Notes: generated from the letters alone by a model not told the origin. Positions 41,611 to 50,666 are shown, numbered from the stretch's first letter. The stretch is 64,000 nucleotides of DNA from Pacificoceanicola sp049803835 (GCF_049803835.1 NZ_JBNAGK010000010.1:189503-253502), one strand, 5' to 3'. Program-made: numbers and translations.

Positions 41611-42418
41611 GGCTTTTGCCCCGGCAAAGATCAACCTCACCCTGCACGTGACCGGCCGCCGGACGGACGGGTATCACCTGCTCGACTCGCTGGTGGTCTT
41701 TGCCGATGTGGGGGATGTGGTCCGCGTGGCGCCGTCCGGGAGCCTGTCCCTGTCGGTCAGCGGCCCGATGGCAGCTGGAGTGCCGACCGATGGCAGCAAC
41801 CTCGTGATGCGCGCGGCGTCAGCGTTCGGCGTGCCGGTCTCCCTCGACCTCGAAAAGCACCTTCCGGTGGCGGCGGGGATCGGCGGCGGCTCCTCCGATG
41901 CGGCGGCGACGTTGAAGGCCATCGCCGGGGTCACGGGTCTGGCCCTTCCGCTCGACCCGCTGTCCCTGGGCGCGGATGTGCCGGTCTGCATGGTCGGGAG
42001 CGCGGCGCGGATGGGGGGAATCGGGGAGAAGGTCTTGCCGGTCTCCCTTCCGGACCTGCACGCGGTGCTCGTCAATCCGGGCATGGGTGTATTTACGCCT
42101 TCGGTCTTCAAGGCGATGGACTGCCGGAATAATCCCGCGATGGACACCATCCCGGTGGGGGCGGATGCGGCACATTTCATCCGTTGGTTGAGGGATCAAC
42201 GCAACGATCTCGAAGCCGCGGCGGTGCGGCTGCAACCGGTGATCGGCACGGTCCTCGGCGCGTTGCACCGGCTCGGCACCGCGCGCCTCATCCGCATGTC
42301 CGGTTCCGGCGCCACCTGCTTTGCGCTGTTCGACAGCCGAATGGACGCCGAGGTGCAGGCGGACATCCTGGCCGACCGGCATCCGGACTGGTGGGTTCGG
42401 GCCTGCACCCTGCGCTGA
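41597..42418 (+). CDS. ispE: 4-diphosphocytidyl-2-C-methyl-D-erythritol kinase
   Basis: A 273-residue GHMP kinase. AFAPAKINLTLHVTGRRTDGYH at the N-terminus and the ATP loop LPVAAGIGGGSSDAAATLKA near residue 88 are diagnostic, and GSGATCFALF is the third GHMP motif. It phosphorylates CDP-methylerythritol in the MEP isoprenoid pathway. The start at 41597 overlaps the TPR gene's 3' end. Confidence 0.95.
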   Translation: MTRTEAFAPAKINLTLHVTGRRTDGYHLLDSLVVFADVGDVVRVAPSGSLSLSVSGPMAAGVPTDGSNLVMRAASAFGVPVSLDLEKHLPVAAGIGGGSSDAAATLKAIAGVTGLALPLDPLSLGADVPVCMVGSAARMGGIGEKVLPVSLPDLHAVLVNPGMGVFTPSVFKAMDCRNNPAMDTIPVGADAAHFIRWLRDQRNDLEAAAVRLQPVIGTVLGALHRLGTARLIRMSGSGATCFALFDSRMDAEVQADILADRHPDWWVRACTLR

Positions 42419-42422
42419 GCGG

Positions 42423-42839
42423 TCAACGCTCCGCCTGGATGCTCTCCAGATACTCCAGCAGCGCCACCAGTTTGCGCGGTGTCGGCGTCTGGATGCCGTC
42501 GCCAGAGTCGAAGGGTACGAGGTCGCCCTCAAGCAGGACACCGAATTCCGGCATTCCCGGTCCGGTCATCGTCTTCGATCGGGCATAGCCGTCGATGATC
42601 GACATGATCTTCGCCCGGGGGAAGGTGTCGCCATGGCGTACCTTGATCAGGGTCAGGTTCTTCGGTGGCTTTGCCATGGCGCGGGCCATCTCGCCGTTGC
42701 CCGTTGCATCGGCGCCATGACAAACGGCGCAATTCGCCATGAACAGAGCCCGCCCGTCCTGCGGTCCCGGCATGACGTTGTTGTCCTGGCAGGCACCCAG
42801 CAGCGCCACTCCCAGCATGGCCATCGCGATCTTGTGCAT
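42423..42839 (-). CDS. Lipid-anchored c-type cytochrome
   Basis: A 138-residue protein with signal MHKIAMAMLGVALLGAC (lipidation at Cys17) and one heme motif CAVCH near residue 40. Distal Met candidates lie in the PGMPEF stretch. It sits downstream of a paralogue of the same size, so the pair form an operon. Both likely carry single low-spin hemes on membrane-anchored domains. The redox partner is unknown. Confidence 0.85.
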   Translation of the reverse strand: MHKIAMAMLGVALLGACQDNNVMPGPQDGRALFMANCAVCHGADATGNGEMARAMAKPPKNLTLIKVRHGDTFPRAKIMSIIDGYARSKTMTGPGMPEFGVLLEGDLVPFDSGDGIQTPTPRKLVALLEYLESIQAER

Positions 42840-42899
42840 CTGTTGTCCCCTGTCTCGATTTCTGTCCTTGGTCGCAAGGGCTGCAGGCCAAGGCAAGCG

Positions 42900-43292
42900 C
42901 TATTGCTGAATGCTCACCAGATAGTCCACCACCGCGATCAGCGGCGCGGGTGTGGCGATCGTCGTGCCGTCCGCAGCGGTCCACTCCACGGTTGCGCCCG
43001 ATAACTCCGGCCCGAATTCCGGCATCAGGCCGAGATGATGGCGCCCGGGATAGCCGTAGATCTGCGTCATGACGGCCTCATGGGGAAAGGTTCCGCCGTT
43101 GCGTTCCGCGAGTCGGGTCAGGTCCGCCGGTGCGACGGGCAGTTCCGCGGCCAGCGGCCCGTGACCCTGCGCCCGGTGGCCGTGGCAACTGGCACACCGG
43201 GTCTCGAACAGGGCCTTGCCCGGTTGCGTGTGGTCCTGCGTCTGCTGACAGGCGGCCAGAAGTCCGAGAAAGGCGATTGCGGCGGGCTTCAC
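42900..43292 (-). CDS. Lipid-anchored c-type cytochrome, paralogue
   Basis: A 130-residue protein with signal MKPAAIAFLGLLAAC (Cys15) and heme motif CASCH near residue 35, followed by a GLMPEFG segment with a possible Met ligand. The start is GTG at 43292 with AGGAG upstream. It resembles the next gene at 42423 in layout (lipobox, CxxCH, MPEF), which points to a tandem duplication. Confidence 0.85.
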   Translation of the reverse strand: MKPAAIAFLGLLAACQQTQDHTQPGKALFETRCASCHGHRAQGHGPLAAELPVAPADLTRLAERNGGTFPHEAVMTQIYGYPGRHHLGLMPEFGPELSGATVEWTAADGTTIATPAPLIAVVDYLVSIQQ

Positions 43293-43419
43293 GATCTTGC
43301 TCCTGTCCGGTTTGCCGGTCCAGTCTACGGACTTTGCGAAATCGCGGCATGATCTGAATCATTCCATGGTGACAGGCTCTTGTGTCCCGGGCATTGTGCC
43401 GGGGTGGGGAGGAACGGGA

Positions 43420-43827
43420 ATGCTGGACTGTGCCGCGGCGCAAGCGCTGCTCGAAGAAAACTTTGCCGATTGGGTGCAGGCTCTGCAGCCGCGTATCACG
43501 GCAATCGGCCCAGGGGGCGCGACTCTGGAGATTCCGATCACCCCGGCGATTGCCCGGGTCGGCGGGATCGTCTGCGGTCAGGCGCTTGCGACGCTGGCGG
43601 ACACTTCCATGGTCTTTGCCTGCGCCGGGCATTTCGGTGACTTCAAGCTGGTGGCGACGACGAACCTCGAAACCCGCTTTCTGAGTGCCGCGCGGGGCGA
43701 GGCCGTGCGGTGCGAGGCGCGGGTGATCCGTGCGGGCCGTGCCCTGATCTTTGCCGAAGCCCGTCTGACGGCGCAACCGGACGGCAAGGCTGTCGCTGCC
43801 GCCAGCGCAACGTTTTTCCTGCCATAG
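43420..43827 (+). CDS. PaaI-type hotdog thioesterase
   Basis: A 135-residue hotdog-fold protein with IARVGGIVCGQALATLADTSMVFA (the helix carrying the catalytic region) and VATTNLETRFLSAARGEAVRCEARVIRAGR. This matches the PaaI/YbgC-like acyl-CoA thioesterase group. GGGAGGAACGGGA lies upstream. It precedes a small DMT transporter by 10 bases. Confidence 0.85.
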   Translation: MLDCAAAQALLEENFADWVQALQPRITAIGPGGATLEIPITPAIARVGGIVCGQALATLADTSMVFACAGHFGDFKLVATTNLETRFLSAARGEAVRCEARVIRAGRALIFAEARLTAQPDGKAVAAASATFFLP

Positions 43828-43837
43828 GAGCTCCGGA

Positions 43838-44272
43838 ATGGCCCAATATGCCCTGATCATGCTGCTGGCCGGTGTCGGTATCCCCATTCTCGCGGCGCTC
43901 AACGCGGCGCTTGGCGTGCGGTTGGGCTCGCCGATTGCGGCGGCAATGATCCTGTTCTTCGTGGCGGTGGCGGCCTCCGGCTCGGTCTGGGTGGTCACCG
44001 GCGGCGGCGGCCTTGCGCAACTGCGCAGCGTGCCGAAGCACTTGTTTCTCGGCGGCCTGCTGGTCGCGTTCTACGTGCTGTCGGTCACCTTCATCGCGCC
44101 GCGCTTCGGCGTCGGCAACGCGGTGTTTTTCGTGCTCATAGGGCAATTGATCAGCGCTGCCGCCATCGACCATTTCGGCCTTTTCGGAGCACGGCTCAGC
44201 CCGCTGACCCTGACAAGGGCAACGGGCATCGCGGTGATGGCGCTGGGGGTCTGGATCACGCAGCGGGCCTGA
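43838..44272 (+). CDS. YdcZ/DUF606-type DMT transporter
   Basis: A 144-residue protein of four to five membrane helices with LAALNAALGVRLGSPIAAAMI near the N-terminus and a repeat-like GVGNAVFFVLIGQLISAAAIDHFGLFG, typical of the small DUF606 half-DMT family. The substrate is unknown. The run ends 6 bases before the convergent RTX-type gene. Confidence 0.82.
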   Translation: MAQYALIMLLAGVGIPILAALNAALGVRLGSPIAAAMILFFVAVAASGSVWVVTGGGGLAQLRSVPKHLFLGGLLVAFYVLSVTFIAPRFGVGNAVFFVLIGQLISAAAIDHFGLFGARLSPLTLTRATGIAVMALGVWITQRA

Positions 44273-44278
44273 GGCCCG

Positions 44279-45250
44279 TCAGGTGGCCGGGGTCACGTCC
44301 AGGAAGCTGATGAGGGACGCATCGACCGGGGCATTCAGGCCGGCAAGCAGGACCACCGTGCCGTTGGAGAAGCTGACCACGAGGCCGCTGCTGCTGACCG
44401 ACTGGCTGGTGACCGTGGGGGCGACGCCGCCGGTATATTCGACCACGAGCATGTCCTGCGCCGTGTCGAAATCGGTGATCTGGGCGATCCCGTCCACGTG
44501 GAAGCTGTCCGCTCCGCTGCCGCCGGTGCCGAAATCGCCTTCGCCGAGGTAGAGGGTATCGTCGCCGGTCTGCCCGTCGAGAACATCGCCGGTACCGTCG
44601 TCGCCGCTTTGGCTGCCGCCGTCCAGCACGTCGTCGCCGAGGCCGCCGTTGATGGTGTCGGAGCCTGCTCCACCGAGGATGCTGTCGTCGTCGGCACCGC
44701 CGTCGATGGAATCGTCACCGTCGCCACCGAGCAGGAAATCGCTGCCGTCGCCGCCGACGATGTTGTCCGCGCCTTCGGATCCGAGGATCGTGTCGTTTCC
44801 GATGCCACCGTTCAGCGTATCGCTGCCCGTGCCGCCGTCGACACCATCGCTGCCTTCGCCGGCTTCGACAATGTCGTCTCCCGGACCGGCGAAAATGGTC
44901 TCCGAATTGGCCGTGCCGGTCAGAGTGTCATTGCCGGTCGTCCCGGTGATCGTATCGCTGCCTGTGCTCGTGGTGTCCTCGCCCGGCGTTTCGGGTTGGA
45001 GGCCGTCGTCCTCCGAAATCGGCACATCGGGCTCTGCGGTATCCGCCAGATCGGCGGGATCGGCGGCGGTCAGGTCCGTTTCCTCGACGCCGAGGAACAG
45101 ACCCTGCAGGGTCGGATCGTTGGTTTCTTCGGTGTCCGGGCCGGTTTCGTCCGGGCTGGTTTCGTCGTCATCGTCGGAGTCGCCACCGGAGACCGAGACC
45201 GCGGCAAACGGGAGAAGTCCGAGCAAAAGAAGAATCAGTTCAAGACCCAT
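44279..45250 (-). CDS. RTX-type calcium-repeat protein with N-terminal membrane anchor
   Basis: A 323-residue protein. MGLELILLLLGLLPFAAVSV forms an N-terminal hydrophobic segment, then an Asp/Glu-rich linker (SGGDSDDDDETSPDETG), then from about residue 100 many GGxGxDxxx nonapeptides (TGNDTL, GGDGDDSI, GGAGSDTI) that fold into a calcium beta-roll. The end is a beta-rich FLDVTPAT tail. RTX proteins usually leave by type I secretion from C-terminal signals; the N-terminal anchor here is unusual. The start at 45250 follows GAGGG. Confidence 0.8.
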   Translation of the reverse strand: MGLELILLLLGLLPFAAVSVSGGDSDDDDETSPDETGPDTEETNDPTLQGLFLGVEETDLTAADPADLADTAEPDVPISEDDGLQPETPGEDTTSTGSDTITGTTGNDTLTGTANSETIFAGPGDDIVEAGEGSDGVDGGTGSDTLNGGIGNDTILGSEGADNIVGGDGSDFLLGGDGDDSIDGGADDDSILGGAGSDTINGGLGDDVLDGGSQSGDDGTGDVLDGQTGDDTLYLGEGDFGTGGSGADSFHVDGIAQITDFDTAQDMLVVEYTGGVAPTVTSQSVSSSGLVVSFSNGTVVLLAGLNAPVDASLISFLDVTPAT

Positions 45251-45355
45251 GGCGTACCCTCGCATCTGACGTGGTTAACTACGGTATACGCGAAATTCGG
45301 TGAAAATCTGTCTCGAATGCGCAAAAACAGTGTTTCCCTTTCGCGCCTGGGTTGT

Positions 45356-46039
45356 TCAGGCTTCCGTAAGATGCCCGTCTTCCAGCCGCAGGATACGGTC
45401 CATGCGCCCGGCCAGTTCGAGATTGTGCGTGGCGATCAGCGCCGAAAGGCCGGTGTCGCGCACGAGGGTCACAAGGGCGTCGAAGACCCGGTCCGAGGTG
45501 GCGGGATCGAGGTTGCCGGTCGGCTCATCCGCCAGCAGCAGCTTTGGGGTGTTGGCCATGGCGCGGCAGAAGGCGACCCGCTGCTGTTCTCCGCCGGACA
45601 TGGCCGCCGGGCGGTGTCCGGCGCGTTCCCCGATGCCGACGCTGTTCAGCAGGCTTCGGGCGCGATCCTCGGCGGTGGCGCGGGCAGTGCCGTTGGCCAA
45701 TTGCGGCAGCACGATGTTTTCCAGTGCGGTGAACTCGGGCAGCAGGTGGTGGAACTGGTAGACGAAGCCGACACTGTCGCGGCGCACGGCGGTGCGGCGG
45801 CGGTCCGGCTTGTCTTGCAAGGCCTCGCCCGCGATCTCGACCGTTCCCGCGTCGGCGATGTCGAGCAGGCCGGCGATGTGCAGCAAGGTCGACTTGCCCG
45901 CGCCGGAGGGGGCGACAAGTGCGACGATTTCGCCGCGCCGCACGGACAGATCTGCCCCGCGCAGTACGTGGACCTCGCCTGGCTCGCCCTTCTTGTAGAC
46001 CTTCTGGACGCCCGCAAGGCGCAGCACCGGATCACTCAT
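45356..46039 (-). CDS. lolD: Lipoprotein-releasing ABC transporter ATPase
   Basis: A 227-residue ABC ATPase: Walker A APSGAGKST near residue 40, signature MSGGEQQRVAFCRAM, Walker B LLLADEPTGNLD, with the family's N-terminal LAGVQKVYKKG. With LolC/E it drives release of outer-membrane lipoproteins from the inner membrane. Its 5' end overlaps the lolC stop by 8 bases. Several lipoproteins in the window are possible clients. Confidence 0.94.
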   Translation of the reverse strand: MSDPVLRLAGVQKVYKKGEPGEVHVLRGADLSVRRGEIVALVAPSGAGKSTLLHIAGLLDIADAGTVEIAGEALQDKPDRRRTAVRRDSVGFVYQFHHLLPEFTALENIVLPQLANGTARATAEDRARSLLNSVGIGERAGHRPAAMSGGEQQRVAFCRAMANTPKLLLADEPTGNLDPATSDRVFDALVTLVRDTGLSALIATHNLELAGRMDRILRLEDGHLTEA

Positions 46040-47318
46040 ACCGCAGCGCCTCCACCGGGTTCAGCCGCGCCGCGCGGCGGGCCGGGAAGATCGTCACGAC
46101 AAAGGACAGGATCAGCGACAGCAGAACGGTCCTGGCAAGGTCCGGCAGGCGCACTTCGGCTGGCGGAAAGAAGAAGCCCTGGTTTTCGAGACTGGCGCGG
46201 TTGCTGCCGGTGATGACGTCCACGATGCCGTAGATGCTCTCGATGTTCATCGCAAAGAGGATGCCGAGCAGGACGCCCAGCACGGTGCCGATCACCCCGA
46301 TCGACGCCCCCACGATCAGGAAGATGCGCAGGATCGACCCTTCGGTCAGACCCATGGTGCGCAGGATGCCGATGTCGCCGCCCTTGTTCTTGACCAGCAT
46401 GATAAGGCCGGAGGTGATGTTCATGGTCGCAATCAGGATCAGGATTGCCAGCAGGATGAACAGCGCGTCGTCCTGCATGGCAATCGCCTGCAGCGCCGCG
46501 CCGGAGGCATCCTGCCACGACCAGATCAGAGCCCCCGGACCGGCGGCCATGCCGATCGCCTGCGTGTAGGATTCCACGTTTTCGGGATTGGCGACGGTGA
46601 CTTCAAGCTCGTCCGCCGCCCCTTCGCGGTTGAAGTAAAGCTGCGCCTCCTCGAAAGGCATGTAGACGCGGGTGCGGTCGATGTCGTACCGCCCGGCGCT
46701 GAAGATGTAGGTGACCTCGTAACTCTTGACGCGGGGGCTGACGCCAAAAGCGGTTTTCACCCCGTTGGGCGAGATCAGCTTGACCTGATCGCCAAGCCCG
46801 ACGCCCAGAGTCATCGCCACGCCGGAGCCGATGGCGATGCCGTTGGCGAACTCGTCCAGATCGCCGCGCCGCTTCTCGGGGTCGGCCACGCTCGGGATGG
46901 CCTTCAGATCGATTTCGGCGATGCCAAAGACCTCGACACCCGCGTTCCGGTTGTTGGCGGTCGCCATGACCTGCCCTTTGACCAGCGGGGCCACGCGGGT
47001 GATACCCGGTACCTCCGCCACGCGGGCGGCCATTTCGTCATGGTCGGGCAGGACGCGCGTGGCCTGACCGTTCTCGTCCACCCATTCGGTGTAATAGACC
47101 GTTACATGGGCATTGGCGCCGAGGATCGTGTTGACGAACTCCGTCCGAAAGCCCGCACGCACCGCCAGCGTCGCCACAAGCGCAAAGACGGCCAGCGTGA
47201 TGCCGACAAGGCTGATCCAGGTCATCACGGACACGCCCCCATCGGCGCGTTTCGCCCGCAGGTATCGCCAGGCGATCATCCACTCGAAGGGCGCGAAGGG
47301 GGGCGGTGTCTTTGCCAT
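46032..47318 (-). CDS. lolC: Lipoprotein-releasing ABC transporter permease, LolC/E family
   Basis: A 428-residue protein with four membrane helices: one near residue 40 and three at the C-terminus (about 290-420). FVFALVATLAVRAGFRTEF, a large periplasmic domain, and NKGGDIGILRTMGLTEGSILRIFL and FPARRAARLNPVEALRYE are family blocks. Alphaproteobacteria often have a single LolC/E-type permease acting as a homodimer. It is read with lolD. Confidence 0.93.
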   Translation of the reverse strand: MAKTPPPFAPFEWMIAWRYLRAKRADGGVSVMTWISLVGITLAVFALVATLAVRAGFRTEFVNTILGANAHVTVYYTEWVDENGQATRVLPDHDEMAARVAEVPGITRVAPLVKGQVMATANNRNAGVEVFGIAEIDLKAIPSVADPEKRRGDLDEFANGIAIGSGVAMTLGVGLGDQVKLISPNGVKTAFGVSPRVKSYEVTYIFSAGRYDIDRTRVYMPFEEAQLYFNREGAADELEVTVANPENVESYTQAIGMAAGPGALIWSWQDASGAALQAIAMQDDALFILLAILILIATMNITSGLIMLVKNKGGDIGILRTMGLTEGSILRIFLIVGASIGVIGTVLGVLLGILFAMNIESIYGIVDVITGSNRASLENQGFFFPPAEVRLPDLARTVLLSLILSFVVTIFPARRAARLNPVEALRYE

Positions 47319-47399
47319 CTTGTCCCGGTCCTGCTGCTCAGGCGCGAAAGTGGCCTGCGGGGCAGGCGCGGTCAAGTCGTGACGGGGCGGCGGTCACGC

Positions 47400-48398
47400 T
47401 CAGTTGACGCGGGCCACGACGTAATCGGCCAGTTCGATCAGCAGGTCGCGCAGGGTGGATTGCGGCAGCGAGGACATGGCGGATTTGGCCCGGTCCGCCC
47501 AGGCCAGGGCCTCCTTCCGGGTCTCGTCCAGCGCTCCGTGCCTGTTGAGCAACTCCAAAGCGTGCTCCAGGTCGCCGTCGCGCTGGTCGCCCTTTTCGAT
47601 GGTGCGCTTCCAGAAGGCGCGCTCCTCGTCAGTGGCGCGGGCAAAGGCCTTGATCAGCGGCAGCGTCAGCTTGCGCTCGCGGAAGTCGTCGCCGATGTTC
47701 TTGCCCGTCGCGTCGCCGCCCCAGTAATCCAGCAGATCGTCGACGATCTGGAACGAAATGCCAAGCGCGTCGCCGTAGTCGAACAGCGCCTTGATCTCGT
47801 CTTCGGGGCGGCCTGCGATCACCCCGCCAACCTCGGTTGCGGCCGAGAACAGCGCGGCGGTCTTGCCCCGGACCACCTGCAGGTAGATCTCCTCCGTGGT
47901 CTTCAGATCCTGCGCTGCGGTCAGCTGCAGCACCTCACCCTCCGCGATGGTGGCGGCGGCATCGGACAGGATGCGCAGCACGCGGATGTTGCCGCTCTCC
48001 GTCATCAGCTGGAAGGACCGGGCGAAAAGGTAGTCGCCCACGAGCACCGAAGACTTGTTGTCCCACAGAAGGTTCGCTGTCGGCCGCCCGCGGCGCTTCT
48101 CGCTTTCGTCCACCACGTCGTCGTGCAGCAGGGTTGCCGTGTGGATGAACTCCACCGTCGCGGCGAGGTGCACGTGATAGGGCCCCTCGTAGCCGCAAAG
48201 CCGGGCCGAGGCGAGCGTCAGCATGGGCCGCAGCCGCTTGCCCCCTGCCTCGACCAGATGCGCGGTCACTTCGGGAATGCGCGGCGCGTGGCGCGAGGCC
48301 ATCCGCTCGCGGATCAGCGCGTTCACCGCGTCCATCTCGCCGGACAACAGGTCGGCAAGGCGCTCGTGCGGCTTTGTCACGGTATCCATCACGTTCAT
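47400..48398 (-). CDS. ispB: Long-chain polyprenyl diphosphate synthase
   Basis: A 332-residue prenyltransferase. The first aspartate-rich motif is LLHDDVVDES near residue 86, the second FQIVDDLLDYWG near residue 215, and GKRLRPML near residue 50 is also typical. It makes the isoprenoid side chain of ubiquinone by adding IPP units. The start at 48398 is chosen by homology; ATG at 48389 is also possible. Chain length is not readable. Confidence 0.93.
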   Translation of the reverse strand: MNVMDTVTKPHERLADLLSGEMDAVNALIRERMASRHAPRIPEVTAHLVEAGGKRLRPMLTLASARLCGYEGPYHVHLAATVEFIHTATLLHDDVVDESEKRRGRPTANLLWDNKSSVLVGDYLFARSFQLMTESGNIRVLRILSDAAATIAEGEVLQLTAAQDLKTTEEIYLQVVRGKTAALFSAATEVGGVIAGRPEDEIKALFDYGDALGISFQIVDDLLDYWGGDATGKNIGDDFRERKLTLPLIKAFARATDEERAFWKRTIEKGDQRDGDLEHALELLNRHGALDETRKEALAWADRAKSAMSSLPQSTLRDLLIELADYVVARVN

Positions 48399-48452
48399 CA
48401 CACCCCCGCGCAAGGCTCGACAACCGGCGTGCCTTGTCCTTAAATCCCCGCC

Positions 48453-48668
48453 ATGGAAGAGTTGCTTCGCACAAACGACATAACACTGATCCCGCTGGCG
48501 AAAACCCTTCTGGACGAAGCGGGTATAGACAGCTTTGAACTGGACGTAAACATGAGCGTCCTCGAAGGGTCCATTGGCATATTGCCACGGCGGCTCATGG
48601 TGCCGTCCGGGTGTCTGGAAGAGGCGCGGCAGGTGCTGCGCGATTTCGGAGTCGACGTTGAGGGTTGA
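48453..48668 (+). CDS. DUF2007-type small protein
   Basis: A 71-residue protein starting MEELLRTNDITLIPLAKTLLDEAGID and ending LPRRLMVPSGCLEEARQVL, matching the DUF2007 (putative signal-transducing) family. It is divergent from ispB and overlaps the following methyltransferase by 11 bases. Confidence 0.84.
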   Translation: MEELLRTNDITLIPLAKTLLDEAGIDSFELDVNMSVLEGSIGILPRRLMVPSGCLEEARQVLRDFGVDVEG

Positions 48669-49428
48669 TCCCTTCGCGCGCGAGGATCTCGATTGCAGCG
48701 ATTTCCTGGGCGGCCGGGTGCGGCTCTGGCAGCCGAAGACAGGGTATCGTGCGGGCATCGACCCTGTTCTGCTCGCGGCGTCGATACCGGCGAGACCGGG
48801 ACAATCCGTCCTCGAACTCGGCTGCGGCGCAGGCCCCGCGCTGTGTTGTCTCGGCGTCCGGGTGCCGGGACTGGGCCTCGCGGGTGTGGACGTGCAGGAC
48901 GCCTACGCGAATCTCGCCAAGGACAATCTGCGGGAAAACAGGCTGGACGGGGACATCTGGACCTCCGACCTGACCGAGTTGCCCGCCGATCTGCGGCAAC
49001 TCAGCTTTGACCACGTGATGGCAAATCCGCCGTATTTTCACGAGAATCGACGCCGAAGCGCGGCAGATGCCGGACGGGAGGCAGGCCGGGCAGGGGCAGT
49101 CCCGTTGGAAGACTGGGTTGGCGTGGCATCGCGCAGGCTCAAACCGCAGGGTTTCGCCACCTTCATACAACGGGTAGAGCGCCTGCCGGAGTTGCTGGCC
49201 GCGATGCGGATGTCCTTGGGATCGCTCGAACTCATGCCGCTGTTTCCGCGCGAGGGGCGGGGCCCCCGGCTGATTCTTGCCCGAGGACGCAAGGGCGGGC
49301 GGGCGGATTTCCGCTTCCATTCCGGCCTCGTGCTGCATCGCGGCAAGGCCCATGAGGGCGATCACGAACACTACTCCGACGCGATTAACGCTATTCTGCG
49401 AGAAGGTGAGTTTTTAACCTTCCTTTAA
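48658..49428 (+). CDS. tRNA1(Val)-type adenine methyltransferase
   Basis: A 256-residue SAM methyltransferase. LELGCGAGPALCCLGVR is the SAM motif, and ANPPYFHENRR is the NPPY catalytic site for N6-adenine methylation; the GYRAGIDPVLLAAS stretch near residue 37 is typical of the TrmN6 (YfiC) family. It likely modifies tRNA1(Val) A37. The start is TTG at 48658 with GGAG eight bases upstream, overlapping the DUF2007 3' end. Confidence 0.85.
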   Translation: MRVDPFAREDLDCSDFLGGRVRLWQPKTGYRAGIDPVLLAASIPARPGQSVLELGCGAGPALCCLGVRVPGLGLAGVDVQDAYANLAKDNLRENRLDGDIWTSDLTELPADLRQLSFDHVMANPPYFHENRRRSAADAGREAGRAGAVPLEDWVGVASRRLKPQGFATFIQRVERLPELLAAMRMSLGSLELMPLFPREGRGPRLILARGRKGGRADFRFHSGLVLHRGKAHEGDHEHYSDAINAILREGEFLTFL

Positions 49429-49544
49429 CTTTTTTGGCGCTCTCCTGAGACTTGTCATAAATCCGTGACCTATGCTGCAACCGCGGCGTGACTTCTTACA
49501 TGAGTTATGCTGCACTGAGAGTCTGAGCAACAAAGGAGTATGCC

Positions 49545-49721
49545 ATGAGCTTGAGTTCGCACCTGCAGGAACTGAAGAGGAAGCATCAATCTCTGTCGGA
49601 GTCGGTCGAAAGGGCGCAAGCGGCGCCGGGTATCGACGACCTCCGTGTCGCTGAACTGAAAAAGCAGAAGCTCCGCCTCAAGGAAGAAATCACCAGGATC
49701 GAATCCCAGCCCGTGATGTGA
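49545..49721 (+). CDS. DUF465 (YdcH)-type protein
   Basis: A 58-residue, highly charged helical protein (LSSHLQELKRKHQSLSESVE, then DLRVAELKKQKLRLKEEITRI), matching the DUF465/YdcH family. AAGGAG precedes the ATG. Too short for routine ORF calling. Function unknown. Confidence 0.8.
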   Translation: MSLSSHLQELKRKHQSLSESVERAQAAPGIDDLRVAELKKQKLRLKEEITRIESQPVM

Positions 49722-49825
49722 TACCACCCTTGCGCCCTCGATCGGGCGACGCCAACCGGGTCTGCCCTGCACGGGCGGGCCCTTTTTGTTTGCTGCCCTT
49801 GCTTTGTCCGCCACGGTGGTCGCGA

Positions 49826-49859
49826 CGCAAAAAAGGCGCTCCCGGGAGTGAGCGCCTTT
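49826..49859 (-). terminator. Terminator of phaB
   Basis: A perfect 10-base stem (49832-49841 with 49850-49859, loop CCGGGAGT) is followed on the minus strand by a T6 run. It sits 25 bases past the phaB stop. Confidence 0.88.
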
Positions 49860-49883
49860 GCTGTTTCCAGGATGCGCGTGGTG

Positions 49884-50606
49884 TCAGACGAAGAACTGCG
49901 CACCGTTCGCGGAGATCGTGGAGCCATTGATGAAGCCCGCGTCGTCGGAGGCAAGGAAGGCCACGCAGCGCGCGATTTCTTCCGGCTCGCCGAGGCGACC
50001 GGCCGGGATGCCCGCAATGATGCTCTCGCGCACTTTCTCCGGAATCGCCATGACCATTTCGGTTGCGATGTAGCCGGGGCACACCGCGTTGGCGGTGATG
50101 CCGGCGCGGGCGCCTTCCTGCGCCAGGGACTTCACGATGCCGAGGTCGCCGGCCTTCGTCGCGGCATAGTTCACCTGGGCGAACTGGCCCTTCTGGCCGT
50201 TGATCGAGGAGATCACGATGATTCGGCCGAACTTGCGCTCGCGCATGCCGGGCCACACCGGGTGAACGGTGTTGAAAACGCCGGTCAGGTTGGTGTCGAT
50301 CACCTCTTTCCACTGTTCCGGTGTCATCTTGTGGAAGGGCGCGTCGCGGGTGATGCCAGCGTTGGCGACGACGACGTCGATCGGGCCGAGATCGGCCTCG
50401 ACCTGCGCGATGCCCGCCTTGGAGGACTCGTAGTCCGCCACGTTCCACTTGTAGGTCTTGATGCCGGTGGCTTCGGTGAAGGCGGCGGCCTTCTCATCGT
50501 TCCCGGCGTAGGTCGCGGCGACCTCGTAGCCCTCGGCTTTCAGTTTCTTGGAAATCGCTTCGCCGATTCCGCGGCTGCCGCCGGTGACAAGTGCAACGCG
50601 TGCCAT
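49884..50606 (-). CDS. phaB: Acetoacetyl-CoA reductase
   Basis: A 240-residue SDR enzyme. VTGGSRGIGEAISK at the N-terminus, NAGITRD, SSINGQKGQFAQVNYAATKAG (catalytic Ser-Tyr-Lys) and PGYIATEMV are diagnostic of PhaB. It reduces acetoacetyl-CoA to (R)-3-hydroxybutyryl-CoA with NADPH for PHB synthesis. GGAGGAA precedes the start. It has its own terminator and follows phaA across a 157-base gap, so it is not simply co-transcribed. Confidence 0.94.
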   Translation of the reverse strand: MARVALVTGGSRGIGEAISKKLKAEGYEVAATYAGNDEKAAAFTEATGIKTYKWNVADYESSKAGIAQVEADLGPIDVVVANAGITRDAPFHKMTPEQWKEVIDTNLTGVFNTVHPVWPGMRERKFGRIIVISSINGQKGQFAQVNYAATKAGDLGIVKSLAQEGARAGITANAVCPGYIATEMVMAIPEKVRESIIAGIPAGRLGEPEEIARCVAFLASDDAGFINGSTISANGAQFFV

Positions 50607-50666
50607 GTTGTGTTCCTCCAATTAGTCAGTGCGTTGGTAAGATGGTTACATTTCCGGTCAGCAATG

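Noticed and set aside
44498..44900. Possible tandem DNA repeat region or CRISPR-like array
   Set aside because: The periodicity is explained by GGxGxD calcium repeats encoded on the minus strand; there are no constant spacers.
44498..46213. A 571-codon rightward ORF across the RTX and lolD genes
   Set aside because: It crosses two unrelated genes antisense; repeats of the RTX gene create a false coding look.
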